Positions 1-5,604 of a stretch of DNA of 5,701 nt are shown piece after piece. Position numbers and translations under genes: made by a program. Position 1 is the first letter of the stretch. Each line of letters begins with the position of its first letter. The notes beneath the pieces were generated by a model that was given only the letters and a program-made list of their open reading frames with translations, was not told the origin of the DNA and searched no databases. The DNA comes from Deltaproteobacteria bacterium (GTDB lineage Bacteria > Desulfobacterota > Desulfarculia > Adiutricales > Adiutricaceae): assembly GCA_031267005.1 (NCBI GenBank), contig JAIRZX010000625.1, forward strand, positions 1 through 5,701, in the 5' to 3' direction.

Positions 1-110
1 CTGACCACCGGGCAGGACGTTTCCTGAGCTTCCAAGCCAGCCCGGATCTCCCCGGCCTGCCGCGGCCCGTACTCGTTGGCCGGGGCTTTTGGCGCGGTTG
101 GAGCCGGAAG

Positions 111-134
111 GCCGCCTTAAGTGCTTAGGGCGGC
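111..134. repeat. inverted repeat, 10-bp stem with tetraloop
   Basis: GCCGCCTTAA (111-120) pairs with TTAGGGCGGC (125-134) around the loop GTGC (121-124). All pairs are Watson-Crick except one T-G wobble. No T tract follows on either strand, so it is not a standard intrinsic terminator. It could end or protect the transcript of a gene to the left, be a protein-binding palindrome, or be a copy of a dispersed repeat. The role is unknown. Confidence 0.6.
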
Positions 135-193
135 ACCGGATGGCTTCGGGAGGCTCCGGCGGAGCGCCGTCTGCCGCTTGACGCTGGCATGGC

Positions 194-219
194 CCCCCGC
201 AGGTAAACGGCGGCGGGGG
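194..219. repeat. GC-rich inverted repeat upstream of T-rich tract
   Basis: CCCCCGC (194-200) pairs with GCGGGGG (213-219) around a 12-base loop. A T-rich tract, TTTTCTTTT, lies at 239-247, about 20 bases beyond the stem. That distance is too great for a typical intrinsic terminator, so the call is only an inverted repeat between whatever lies to the left and the kinase gene. Confidence 0.35.
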
Positions 220-238
220 TCCCGGAAAGCAAGCGCGG

Positions 239-272
239 TTTTCTTTTCGCTCTATATCAAGTAGAATATAGT
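239..272 (+). promoter_or_regulatory. possible sigma-70-like promoter for the kinase gene
   Basis: This is the only AT-rich island in the GC-rich upstream region. It contains TAGAAT (262-267) and the overlapping TATAGT (267-272), each a reasonable -10 match. For TAGAAT, a weak -35 match TTTTCT (239-244) lies 17 bases upstream. The -35 match is poor, so this is a suggestion from local composition and hexamers. If used with the ATG at 507, it gives an untranslated leader of about 230 bases. Confidence 0.3.
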
Positions 273-275
273 CGC

Positions 276-506
276 ATGGGGCCGTACCTCAGCCCCCTTC
301 CCGCCTACCCGCCTTGCCTTTCGGGGGCCTCCGCCCCCGCCCGGGCCCCTTTCCCTGAGCCCCGGCCGGCCCTCCGGCGCCCCTCCCCTGCCCCGACACG
401 CAATGCTCGCCTTGCCCCCCGCCAGCGGCGCGGGCCGCGCGAGGCGCTGACCTTCCGCGCTCACCCAAGCCATGCGCGTCACCCCGCGCCACGGAGCCTT
501 GCCCCG
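276..506 (+). other. C-rich leader, open in frame with kinase but probably untranslated
   Basis: The kinase reading frame stays open back to an ATG at 276, which would add 77 residues. That extension is almost entirely Pro, Ala, Arg, Ser and Leu, has no domain pattern, and is what a stop-poor C-rich sequence gives by chance. The ATG at 276 has no purine-rich ribosome binding site, since TAGAATATAGTCGC precedes it. The stretch is better read as 5' leader DNA, although a longer start is not formally excluded. Confidence 0.55.
493..496 (+). promoter_or_regulatory. ribosome binding site favouring the ATG at 507
   Basis: GGAG lies 10 bases before the ATG at 507. It is modest, but better than anything before the upstream ATG at 276. 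Together with the start of kinase-like sequence soon after residue 78 of the long frame, it decides the start chosen here. Confidence 0.5.
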
Positions 507-3500
507 ATGCCTGACGACGGGTCCGAGACCACCCCCCGGCGCATAACCCTGGAGGCGCTGGCCAACAACCTGTTCCTGAGCGGGATAGGTCTCTGGGAGC
601 TCACGCTCTTCGAGGACGACGTTGAGAAGGCCAGGATAACCGTCAACGAGAGCTTCCTTTTGCTTTTGGGCAACCGCGAGGACGACCCCCAGCGGAAGAC
701 AATGAGCCTCAAGGAGTACATCGGGAACTGGGTGCACCCCGACGAGCTGGGGGTGTTCCTTTCCGGGCTGGACGAGCTCATACAGGGCAGGAACGACCAC
801 TACGAGCTGGAGCACCGGCTTTGGTGCTACAAGCGCGACGAGTGGCGCTGGGTGAACCTAAACTGCGAGCTCGTCCGCGGCGGGGACGCCGACACGCTTA
901 CCTTCGCGGGGGTAGTCCAGGACATCCACGTGAAGCGCCTGGCCCGCCAGGCGCTCACCCGCGCCCTCCAGGAGAAGGAGGCGGCCGGGCGGGCGCTGGA
1001 TCTGGAGCAGAAGAGGCTTTCCGCCGTCATAGACGCGGCGAACCTGGGCGCCTGGGACTGCGATTTGAAGACGGGCGAGGTGGCCTACAGCCCCCAGTGG
1101 GCGGCCACCATGGGCTACTCGCCGGACGATTTGGGGAAGACCCTGGCCGACCGCAAGCGCTTCGTGCTCCCCAAGGACCTGGAGAAGGCCCAGAAGGCCT
1201 TGGCCGACCACCTTGCCGGCCTCACTCCCTTCTACGAGGCCGACTACCGCATGGTCCACAAGGACGGCTCGATCGTCTGGGCCCAGGACCGGGGCAGGGT
1301 GGTCGAGTTCGGCCAGGACGGGAGCCCCGAGAGGCTTTTGGGCGTCATGCTGGACGTCACCCGCCAGAAGGCCATCGAGAACGCGCTCCGGGAGAACAAG
1401 GTCCAGATGGATCTGGTCTTCGAGGCCGCCCGCTTCGGGACCTGGGACATGAACCTGGCCGCCGGGCGCATCCACTACAACCACGTCCTCCTGAAGATCC
1501 TGGGCTACAGCCCAGGGGATCTCTCCGGCACCATCGCCGAGTGGGAGGGGCTGGTGCATCCGGACGACGAGCCGGCGGCCAAGGCCGCGCTGGAAATGTG
1601 CCTGGAAGGCGATCTGGACGTCTTCGCCTGCGAGGGCAGGCTCCGCCACAAGGACGGCCATTACATCTGGACCTACAACATCGGCCGCGCGGTGGAGCGC
1701 GACGAGAACGGGGTCCCCATCCGTCTCATGGGCGGCTACTTCGACTTCTCCGAAAAGAAGAAGATGGAGCAGGACATCTACAAGATGATCGAGCAGGAGC
1801 GGGACGCCCGTCTCGCCCGCGAGCTGGCCGAGGAGAGCGCGAGGGCCAAGAGCGAATTTTTGGCCAACATGTCGCACGAGATCCGCACCCCCATGAACGC
1901 CATCCTTGGGCTGACGCACCTCGTCCTGGAGACCGAGCTGAACGAGCAGCAAAACGAGTACCTGAACAGGATTTCGGTAGCCGCCAAGGCGCTCCTGAGG
2001 ATAATCAACGACATCCTGGACTTCTCCAAAATCGAGGCTGGCAAGCTCGAGATGGAGATGACGGACTTCAGCGTCGAGAGCCTCGCCAAGTCCGCCGTCA
2101 AGCTCTTAAGCGACAACGCCAGGGCCAAGGGCCTGAAGCTCGCTTTGGACATAGCCCCCGACGTGCCGCGCTGGCTGACGGGGGACCAGGTGCGGCTCGG
2201 GCAGATTTTGAACAACCTCCTTTCCAATGCCCTTAAGTTCACCGAGCGAGGCTCGGTGAACTTCAAGGCCGAGATCGACCGCCCGTCCGCCGCGGCGGCA
2301 GCGGCCGAATCCGCCGCCGCTGGTTCGGGCGCCGCTGCGGGTTCGGGCGCGGGCGATGCCGGCGACTCCAAGCGGCCCGCCGCCCTGGCCGCCCAGAAGT
2401 CGGGAAAGGGCCAAAAGCCGGGGGGGGGCGGCGCGTCCCCTTACGTCCCTCCCAAGAAGGGCGACGACGTCACGCTCAGGTTCTCTGTGGCCGACACGGG
2501 CATCGGGCTCACGCCCGAGCAGGTTTCCACGCTTTTCAAGGCGTTCACGCAGGCCGACACTTCCATCACCCGCAAGTACGGCGGCACGGGGCTGGGGCTC
2601 ACCATCTCCAAACGCCTGGCCGAAATGATGGGGGGAGGCATTTGGGTGGAGTCCGAGCCCGGAAAGGGATCGACTTTCAGCTTCACCGCCCGCTTCAGGG
2701 TGAGCGAGGCCCCGTCCGCCGGGGAAGGGGGCCAGGGTGTCTCCTTCAAGGACCTTAACGTGCTGGCCGTCGACGACAACATCACGGCCTTGGAGCTCCT
2801 GAAGGACTCCCTGACCAAGCTCGGGGTCAAGTCCGTCACCACCGTGAGTTCCGGGGACGAGGCAGTGGTGTACCTCACTAACGCCTCTCCCAAGCCCGCC
2901 CTGGTCATAGTCGACTGGAAGATGCCGGGGCTGGACGGCATCGAGACCATCAGGCGCATGAACCAGGAATCCGGGCTGTCCAACAGCACCCTGGTCGTGA
3001 TGATAACCGCCTACAACCGCGACGAGATCCTGTCCAGCGCCAAGTCGCTCGGCGTCAGGAAGGTCCTGAACAAGCCCTTGACCGAGTCCGCCGTGAACGA
3101 CTGCCTGATGGAGCTCTTCGGGCGCCGCCCGCGCGCCGTCTCCAAGGGCTCCAAGAGGGGCGAGGCGGTCAAGGCCATCAAGGGCGCCAAGATTCTCCTG
3201 GTCGAGGACAACGAGGTAAACCAGCTCGTCGCCTCGAAGATCCTGGGGAACGCCGGATTCGCCGTCACCATCGCCGCGGACGGGGAAATGGCCGTGGAAG
3301 CCGTGAAGAAGGACGCCTTCGACCTTGTCTTGATGGACATACAGATGCCGGTCATGGACGGGCTGACGGCCACTAAAGCCATAAGGGAATTAGGTTACGG
3401 CAGCCTTCCCATAGTGGCCATGACGGCGCACGCCATGTCCAGCGACCGCGAGCTGTCCCTGAAGGCGGGCATGAACGACCACGTGAACAAGCCCATCAAC

Positions 3501-3626
3501 GTGGCCGAGCTCTTCCAGGCCCTGGCGAAATGGATCCCCCCCAAGAACCCGCCCGAGGGGGCGGAACCGGACGAGGCCTTGCCCGGACCGGCCGGGGAAG
3601 GCGGCGGCGGGGCGGCGGCGAGGTAG
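507..3626 (+). CDS. soluble hybrid sensor histidine kinase, PAS x3 - HisKA - HATPase - REC x2
   Basis: Numbering starts at the ATG at 507 (1039 residues). No signal peptide or membrane helix is visible, so it should sense a cytoplasmic cue and start a phosphorelay. Three PAS domains of PAS_3 style lie at about 17-142, 168-287 and 301-416. The last two share the pattern GYSPxDL, hKDG and W, and look like an internal duplication. A charged, helical linker (417-450) leads to HisKA, with SHEIRTP and phospho-acceptor His457. The ATPase has its N box at 569-578 (NNLLSNALKF), G1 DTGIG at 663-667 and G2 GGTGLGL at 692-698. A 63-residue low-complexity insertion (592-654) separates the N box from G1. 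REC1 (about 749-873) has Asp756/Asp757, acceptor Asp803, Thr834 and Lys856. REC2 (about 891-1011) has Glu900/Asp901, acceptor Asp944, Thr973 and Lys995. Both look catalytically complete. There is no HPt or DNA-binding domain, so partners must be elsewhere. The last 28 residues are Pro/Gly/Ala-rich. Kinase identity is certain; signal and output are unknown. Confidence 0.95.
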   Translation: MPDDGSETTPRRITLEALANNLFLSGIGLWELTLFEDDVEKARITVNESFLLLLGNREDDPQRKTMSLKEYIGNWVHPDELGVFLSGLDELIQGRNDHYELEHRLWCYKRDEWRWVNLNCELVRGGDADTLTFAGVVQDIHVKRLARQALTRALQEKEAAGRALDLEQKRLSAVIDAANLGAWDCDLKTGEVAYSPQWAATMGYSPDDLGKTLADRKRFVLPKDLEKAQKALADHLAGLTPFYEADYRMVHKDGSIVWAQDRGRVVEFGQDGSPERLLGVMLDVTRQKAIENALRENKVQMDLVFEAARFGTWDMNLAAGRIHYNHVLLKILGYSPGDLSGTIAEWEGLVHPDDEPAAKAALEMCLEGDLDVFACEGRLRHKDGHYIWTYNIGRAVERDENGVPIRLMGGYFDFSEKKKMEQDIYKMIEQERDARLARELAEESARAKSEFLANMSHEIRTPMNAILGLTHLVLETELNEQQNEYLNRISVAAKALLRIINDILDFSKIEAGKLEMEMTDFSVESLAKSAVKLLSDNARAKGLKLALDIAPDVPRWLTGDQVRLGQILNNLLSNALKFTERGSVNFKAEIDRPSAAAAAAESAAAGSGAAAGSGAGDAGDSKRPAALAAQKSGKGQKPGGGGASPYVPPKKGDDVTLRFSVADTGIGLTPEQVSTLFKAFTQADTSITRKYGGTGLGLTISKRLAEMMGGGIWVESEPGKGSTFSFTARFRVSEAPSAGEGGQGVSFKDLNVLAVDDNITALELLKDSLTKLGVKSVTTVSSGDEAVVYLTNASPKPALVIVDWKMPGLDGIETIRRMNQESGLSNSTLVVMITAYNRDEILSSAKSLGVRKVLNKPLTESAVNDCLMELFGRRPRAVSKGSKRGEAVKAIKGAKILLVEDNEVNQLVASKILGNAGFAVTIAADGEMAVEAVKKDAFDLVLMDIQMPVMDGLTATKAIRELGYGSLPIVAMTAHAMSSDRELSLKAGMNDHVNKPINVAELFQALAKWIPPKNPPEGAEPDEALPGPAGEGGGGAAAR
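2280..2468 (+). other. low-complexity insertion inside the kinase ATPase domain
   Basis: This stretch encodes kinase residues 592-654, between the beta strand after the N box (GSVNFKAEI) and the strand leading to G1 (VTLRFSVADTGIG). In most kinases of this family the two strands are joined by a short turn. Here the segment is first Ala/Ser/Gly-rich, then Lys/Gln/Gly/Pro-rich. It is in frame and the catalytic boxes on both sides are intact, so it is likely a tolerated flexible loop. Its function is unknown. Confidence 0.75.
2420..2428 (+). repeat. homopolymer run of nine G inside the kinase gene
   Basis: Nine consecutive G encode part of a Gly stretch in the ATPase-domain insertion. Loss of one G would shift reading to a TGA or similar stop ending at 2628. 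Gain of one G would shift it to a TAA at 2756-2758. Either product lacks both receiver domains, and the shifted frames replace G1 and G2. The run is therefore a possible slippage site, and also a likely place for a sequencing error. Confidence 0.7.
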
Positions 3627-3675
3627 GGCGCCGGGCTCCAGGCGCGGAGGACCCTCGCGGGCGGCGCTCCCATCA

Positions 3676-3705
3676 GCCTCCGCCGCCCGCCGGGAGGCGA
3701 ATTTT
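3676..3705 (+). terminator. possible weak intrinsic terminator after the kinase gene
   Basis: GCCTCC (3676-3681) pairs with GGAGGC (3693-3698) around an 11-base GC-rich loop, followed by GAATTTT (3699-3705). The stem is short and the T tract has only four T, so termination may be partial. It lies 50 bases after the kinase stop and ahead of the lipoprotein gene, which makes it uncertain whether the two genes share a transcript. Confidence 0.4.
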
Positions 3706-3723
3706 GCCGCGTTCCCGCGCGGC
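3706..3723. repeat. inverted repeat upstream of the lipoprotein gene
   Basis: GCCGCG (3706-3711) pairs with CGCGGC (3718-3723) around TTCCCG. It follows directly on the terminator-like hairpin and sits 16 bases before the GGAGA of the lipoprotein ribosome binding site. It could be a second part of the terminator or a structure in the leader. At this GC content a 6-bp stem may also be chance. Confidence 0.3.
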
Positions 3724-3754
3724 GGAGCAGTTTCCAACCGGAGAACGGACCACC

Positions 3755-4531
3755 ATGCGAAACCGACCAGCCCGCAGCGGGGTCTTTCCCCGCCGCTTTT
3801 CCGCCGCCCCCCCGCTCCTGGCCGCCTTGGCCGCCTTGGCCCTCCTTCCAGCCTGCGCCCAGTTCCGCGACCGCGTCCAGGACATCGTCCACGGCTGGGA
3901 CACCTGCGAGCCCGCTTCCCCGAGCTGCTTCGGAGACGAGCGGGAGTTCTACTCAGTCCCGACCATAGCGGCGCTGGAGACCTGGAGGGGCAAGGACGTT
4001 TCCGAGCTCCTGGCCAGCTGGGGCCAGCCGACCCAAGTCGAGGCCTTGGGCGGCGGAAGCTACCGCTACGTCTGGAGCGAGACCAAGACCATTCCCGGCG
4101 AGGTGTCGTACCAGCATGACCAGTGGAGCCGGACCAACGACTGGGCGCTTGTCCGCAACCCCGACCAGACCTTCGAGTGCCACACGTACATGCAGGTGGA
4201 CGCTTCCCGCGCGGTAACGCCTATGTGGGTGAACCGCCTCGGAATGTGCTCGCAGTACTTTTCGCCGCGCATTCCGGCCCCGCCGCGCAGGTCCGCCGCG
4301 CCCGCCGCGGCGCCTGGGGCCGGGCCGCCGGCAACCCCCGGGCCCGCGCCTTCTGCGGCCCCCTCTGCCGCGCCTTCCGCGGCCCCCTCTGCCGCGCCTT
4401 CCGCGGCGCCTCCGGCCCCGCCCGCCGAGGCTCCGGCGGCCGAGGCCGTCGTAACGCCTCCCCCCGTCGGGGAGCAGCCGCCCGTGGAACTCGGCCCCCC
4501 CCCTCAAATGAGGGAGCGGGACGGGTTTTAG
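3755..4531 (+). CDS. predicted lipoprotein with Pro/Ala-rich repeat tail
   Basis: This 258-residue protein has a basic N terminus (MRNRPARSGVFPRR), a hydrophobic stretch (about 17-31) and a lipobox-like LPAC with Cys34. That predicts lipidation and anchoring, probably to the outer membrane since Ala follows the Cys. The central domain (about 66-170) has the pattern LLASWGQPTQ, GSYRYVW, then CHTYMQVD and MC. This faintly recalls small SmpA/OmlA/BamE-like lipoproteins, but I cannot place it in a family with confidence. Cys51/Cys58 and Cys142/Cys165 could form disulfides. From about 172 it is Pro/Ala-rich, with five PSAA units (199-218), as in envelope proteins that span or contact the cell wall. 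The start is the ATG at 3755: GGAGA (3740-3744) lies 10 bases upstream and the signal sequence begins there. The frame is open further back to 3530, but that part overlaps the kinase gene and has no domain pattern. A 128-bp gap separates the two genes, so co-transcription is uncertain. Confidence 0.8.
   Translation: MRNRPARSGVFPRRFSAAPPLLAALAALALLPACAQFRDRVQDIVHGWDTCEPASPSCFGDEREFYSVPTIAALETWRGKDVSELLASWGQPTQVEALGGGSYRYVWSETKTIPGEVSYQHDQWSRTNDWALVRNPDQTFECHTYMQVDASRAVTPMWVNRLGMCSQYFSPRIPAPPRRSAAPAAAPGAGPPATPGPAPSAAPSAAPSAAPSAAPSAAPPAPPAEAPAAEAVVTPPPVGEQPPVELGPPPQMRERDGF
4349..4408 (+). repeat. five tandem 12-bp units encoding PSAA in the lipoprotein tail
   Basis: Five consecutive 12-bp units alternate between two versions, ccttcYgcggcS and ccctctgccgcg. 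The higher-order unit is 24 bp: 4361-4384 and 4385-4408 differ at one base of 24. Near identity at the DNA level, including synonymous positions, suggests recent duplication by slippage or unequal exchange. Copy number may vary between strains without breaking the frame. Confidence 0.8.
4495..4503 (+). repeat. homopolymer run of nine C near the lipoprotein C terminus
   Basis: Nine C encode the end of Gly and part of the Pro run just before the last ten residues. A one-base change would alter only the C terminus. Loss of one C gives a stop (TGA) a few codons on. Gain of one C extends reading to a TGA at 4546-4548, past the composition boundary. Confidence 0.6.
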
Positions 4532-4773
4532 ACTGGCTTATAGCCTGAATTCGTCAGAAAATTATCGTAGTCACCTCTCCTGCCAAGCTTTGAGGGTTGG
4601 ATTTCTCTCTAGGTGAAGCGTTTATTTATAACATGCTCCCTAGGTTTGGAGGAACTAAGAAACGAATAACCTATAATATATATCATTTTGTATAATTCAC
4701 TTGCTAAGGAAGTCCTCATTAATTATTACGATGGCAGATGAGTTAAAATAAATCTTAGATAGCCTATTTGGGG

Positions 4774-4802
4774 TTGACAAGCCCCTGAAAATCCACGATA
4801 AT
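4774..4802 (+). promoter_or_regulatory. near-consensus sigma-70 promoter of the transposase gene
   Basis: A perfect -35 TTGACA (4774-4779) is followed after exactly 17 bases by GATAAT (4797-4802), one base from the -10 consensus. Transcription would start near 4809, about 58 bases before the ATG at 4867. The -35 lies inside the inverted repeat GGGGTTGACAAGCCCC (4770-4785). The -10 lies inside the palindrome CGATAATTTATCG (4796-4808). This arrangement suggests binding of a repressor, or of transposase at the element end, but that is inference. Confidence 0.75.
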
Positions 4803-4828
4803 TTATCGTTGTGGAGGTTGATTTGTCG

Positions 4829-4861
4829 TTAGAGGTGAGGGCCTTAATCATTAGAGGTGAG
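4829..4861 (+). repeat. 11-bp direct repeat TTAGAGGTGAG, 22-bp period
   Basis: Two exact copies of TTAGAGGTGAG lie at 4829-4839 and 4851-4861, offset by 22 bp, about two helical turns. The core AGAGGTGA also occurs inverted at 4571-4578. The second copy serves as the ribosome binding site of the transposase gene. Confidence 0.7.
4853..4860 (+). promoter_or_regulatory. ribosome binding site deciding the transposase start
   Basis: AGAGGTGA is a strong Shine-Dalgarno match with a six-base spacer to the ATG at 4867. The alternative GTG at 4861 directly abuts this motif and has no room for a spacer, so the ATG is preferred. Confidence 0.75.
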
Positions 4862-4866
4862 TGAAG

Positions 4867-5604
4867 ATGACCTTGAAAGGCAACCTGATCCCCATTCCAG
4901 AAAATGGAATATCTTTAAAAAAAAGCCATTCTGAAACAATCTATGTTTATTTTAATAACGGAACAAGAGTTAACAAACTAGGCAAAACCATAAACAACGA
5001 AATTATTATTGGGAAAAAAGATCCTCTAACAGGTTTATTAATTCCAAATAGCAACTACTCACAATTATTTTCTTCCACTGAAAATCAAGTTTATAACAAT
5101 ACGGAATATCAGTTTCAACCATATACTGAGTATAGTTATGGTAGGGTATTTGCTTTAAATGAAATTGCTAATAACATCGGGCTACAAAAATGTCTAAAAT
5201 TGGCTTTTCCCGATAAATGGCAAAAGTTACTAGCTATAGCTATATATATGGTTTGTACCAATAATGTTATGTCATATATTGATGAATTTTTTATTGATAA
5301 TTACATCCCTTTTACTTCAAAACTTAATGATACTCAATGTAGCAAACTTTTTGCGTCTATAACTCGTGTTGATAGAATAAATTTTTTTACTGAATGGTGT
5401 AAATTACGAAGGGAACTTGAATGTATTGCCTATGATGTTACTTCAATATCTTCATACTCTGATGTTATAGAATTTGTATCATATGGATACAATAGAGATC
5501 ATGATAATTTACCACAAATAAATCTTGGTATGTTTTATGGAATGACTTCACATTTGCCAATTTCTTATGAAATCTATGATGGAAGTCATAAGCGTCCTAA
5601 ATAA
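4867..5604 (+). CDS. truncated IS4/IS1634-like DDE transposase, N-terminal half
   Basis: The frame encodes 245 residues; members of the family are usually around twice this length or more. The N-terminal part has TIYVYFNN followed by IIIGKKDPLTGLLIPNSNY, like the IGKxDPxTGxLIP segment near the start of many IS1634/IS4-type transposases. Later comes YDVTSISSYS, whose Asp190 matches the first catalytic Asp. It is followed by GYNRDHDNLPQINLGMFYG and then HLPISYEIYDGS, as in the RNase H-like core. The protein ends at GSHKRPK, exactly where the family normally continues with GSIxD and on to the second Asp and the Glu. Those residues are absent, so it should not transpose by itself. Removing the C at 5587 would restore GSIS and keep the frame open only to 5632, so a simple frameshift does not rescue the whole gene. 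Codon use is strongly AT-biased, unlike the upstream genes. Family placement is fairly confident from motifs; the subgroup (IS1634 or another IS4 relative) is not. Confidence 0.8.
   Translation: MTLKGNLIPIPENGISLKKSHSETIYVYFNNGTRVNKLGKTINNEIIIGKKDPLTGLLIPNSNYSQLFSSTENQVYNNTEYQFQPYTEYSYGRVFALNEIANNIGLQKCLKLAFPDKWQKLLAIAIYMVCTNNVMSYIDEFFIDNYIPFTSKLNDTQCSKLFASITRVDRINFFTEWCKLRRELECIAYDVTSISSYSDVIEFVSYGYNRDHDNLPQINLGMFYGMTSHLPISYEIYDGSHKRPK

Larger units (their letters stand above)
1..238. other. upstream non-coding region, no supported gene
   Basis: No convincing coding sequence is seen on either strand. On the plus strand, one frame is open from the left edge to a TAG at 126-128 and another from 5 to a TGA near 181. 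Neither has a recognisable protein pattern, and short open stretches are common by chance at this GC content. The first frame stops at a TGA at 25-27, so the tail of a gene lying to the left cannot be excluded. Structure is limited to the hairpins at 111-134 and 194-219 and a small one at 153-165 (GCTCC-GGC-GGAGC). Confidence 0.5.
4532..4866. other. AT-rich non-coding stretch at the edge of acquired DNA
   Basis: These 335 bases hold no supported gene on either strand; the longest ATG-initiated plus-strand frame I noted is the six-codon one at 4731. Base composition drops from GC-rich to AT-rich directly after the lipoprotein stop. No strong terminator follows that stop: only a short GGCT-TAT-AGCC stem is seen, without a T tract. 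Recognisable items are the palindromic promoter at 4770-4808 and AGAGGTGA, inverted at 4571-4578 and direct at 4831-4838 and 4853-4860. The left end of an insertion sequence probably lies in this stretch, but I cannot fix its terminal repeat because the right end is not in view. Confidence 0.6.

Noticed and set aside
185..200. Possible sigma-54 promoter (TGGC ... GC)
   Set aside because: The GG and GC elements are 11 rather than 10 bases apart, and the rest of the -12 consensus is missing.
178..208. TTGACG with GTAAAC as a sigma-70 promoter
   Set aside because: The spacer is 19 bases and the -10 match is poor.
858..1952. Long minus-strand frame of 364 codons inside the kinase gene
   Set aside because: It is antisense to well-conserved PAS and HisKA coding sequence, shows no domain pattern, and is expected from the scarcity of stop codons in GC-rich DNA.
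821..2236. Long plus-strand frame of 471 codons overlapping the kinase gene
   Set aside because: It is an Arg/Gly/Pro-rich out-of-frame shadow of the kinase with no recognisable motif.
3530..3754. Upstream start that would add 75 residues to the lipoprotein
   Set aside because: The added part overlaps the kinase 3' end, is Arg/Gly/Pro-rich, and would bury the signal peptide and lipobox. The ATG at 3755 has GGAGA upstream.
4349..4408. Repeats considered as a CRISPR array
   Set aside because: The units are 12 bp, contiguous and in frame within a coding sequence, with no unique spacers.
4672..4696. Two TATAAT hexamers (4672-4677 and 4691-4696) as promoters
   Set aside because: Neither has an acceptable -35 hexamer at 16-18 bases upstream. 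They are likely chance matches in AT-rich DNA, and the promoter at 4774-4802 is much better.
4731..4751. Six-codon frame starting ATGGCAGATGAG
   Set aside because: It is too short and has no ribosome binding site or conservation evidence.
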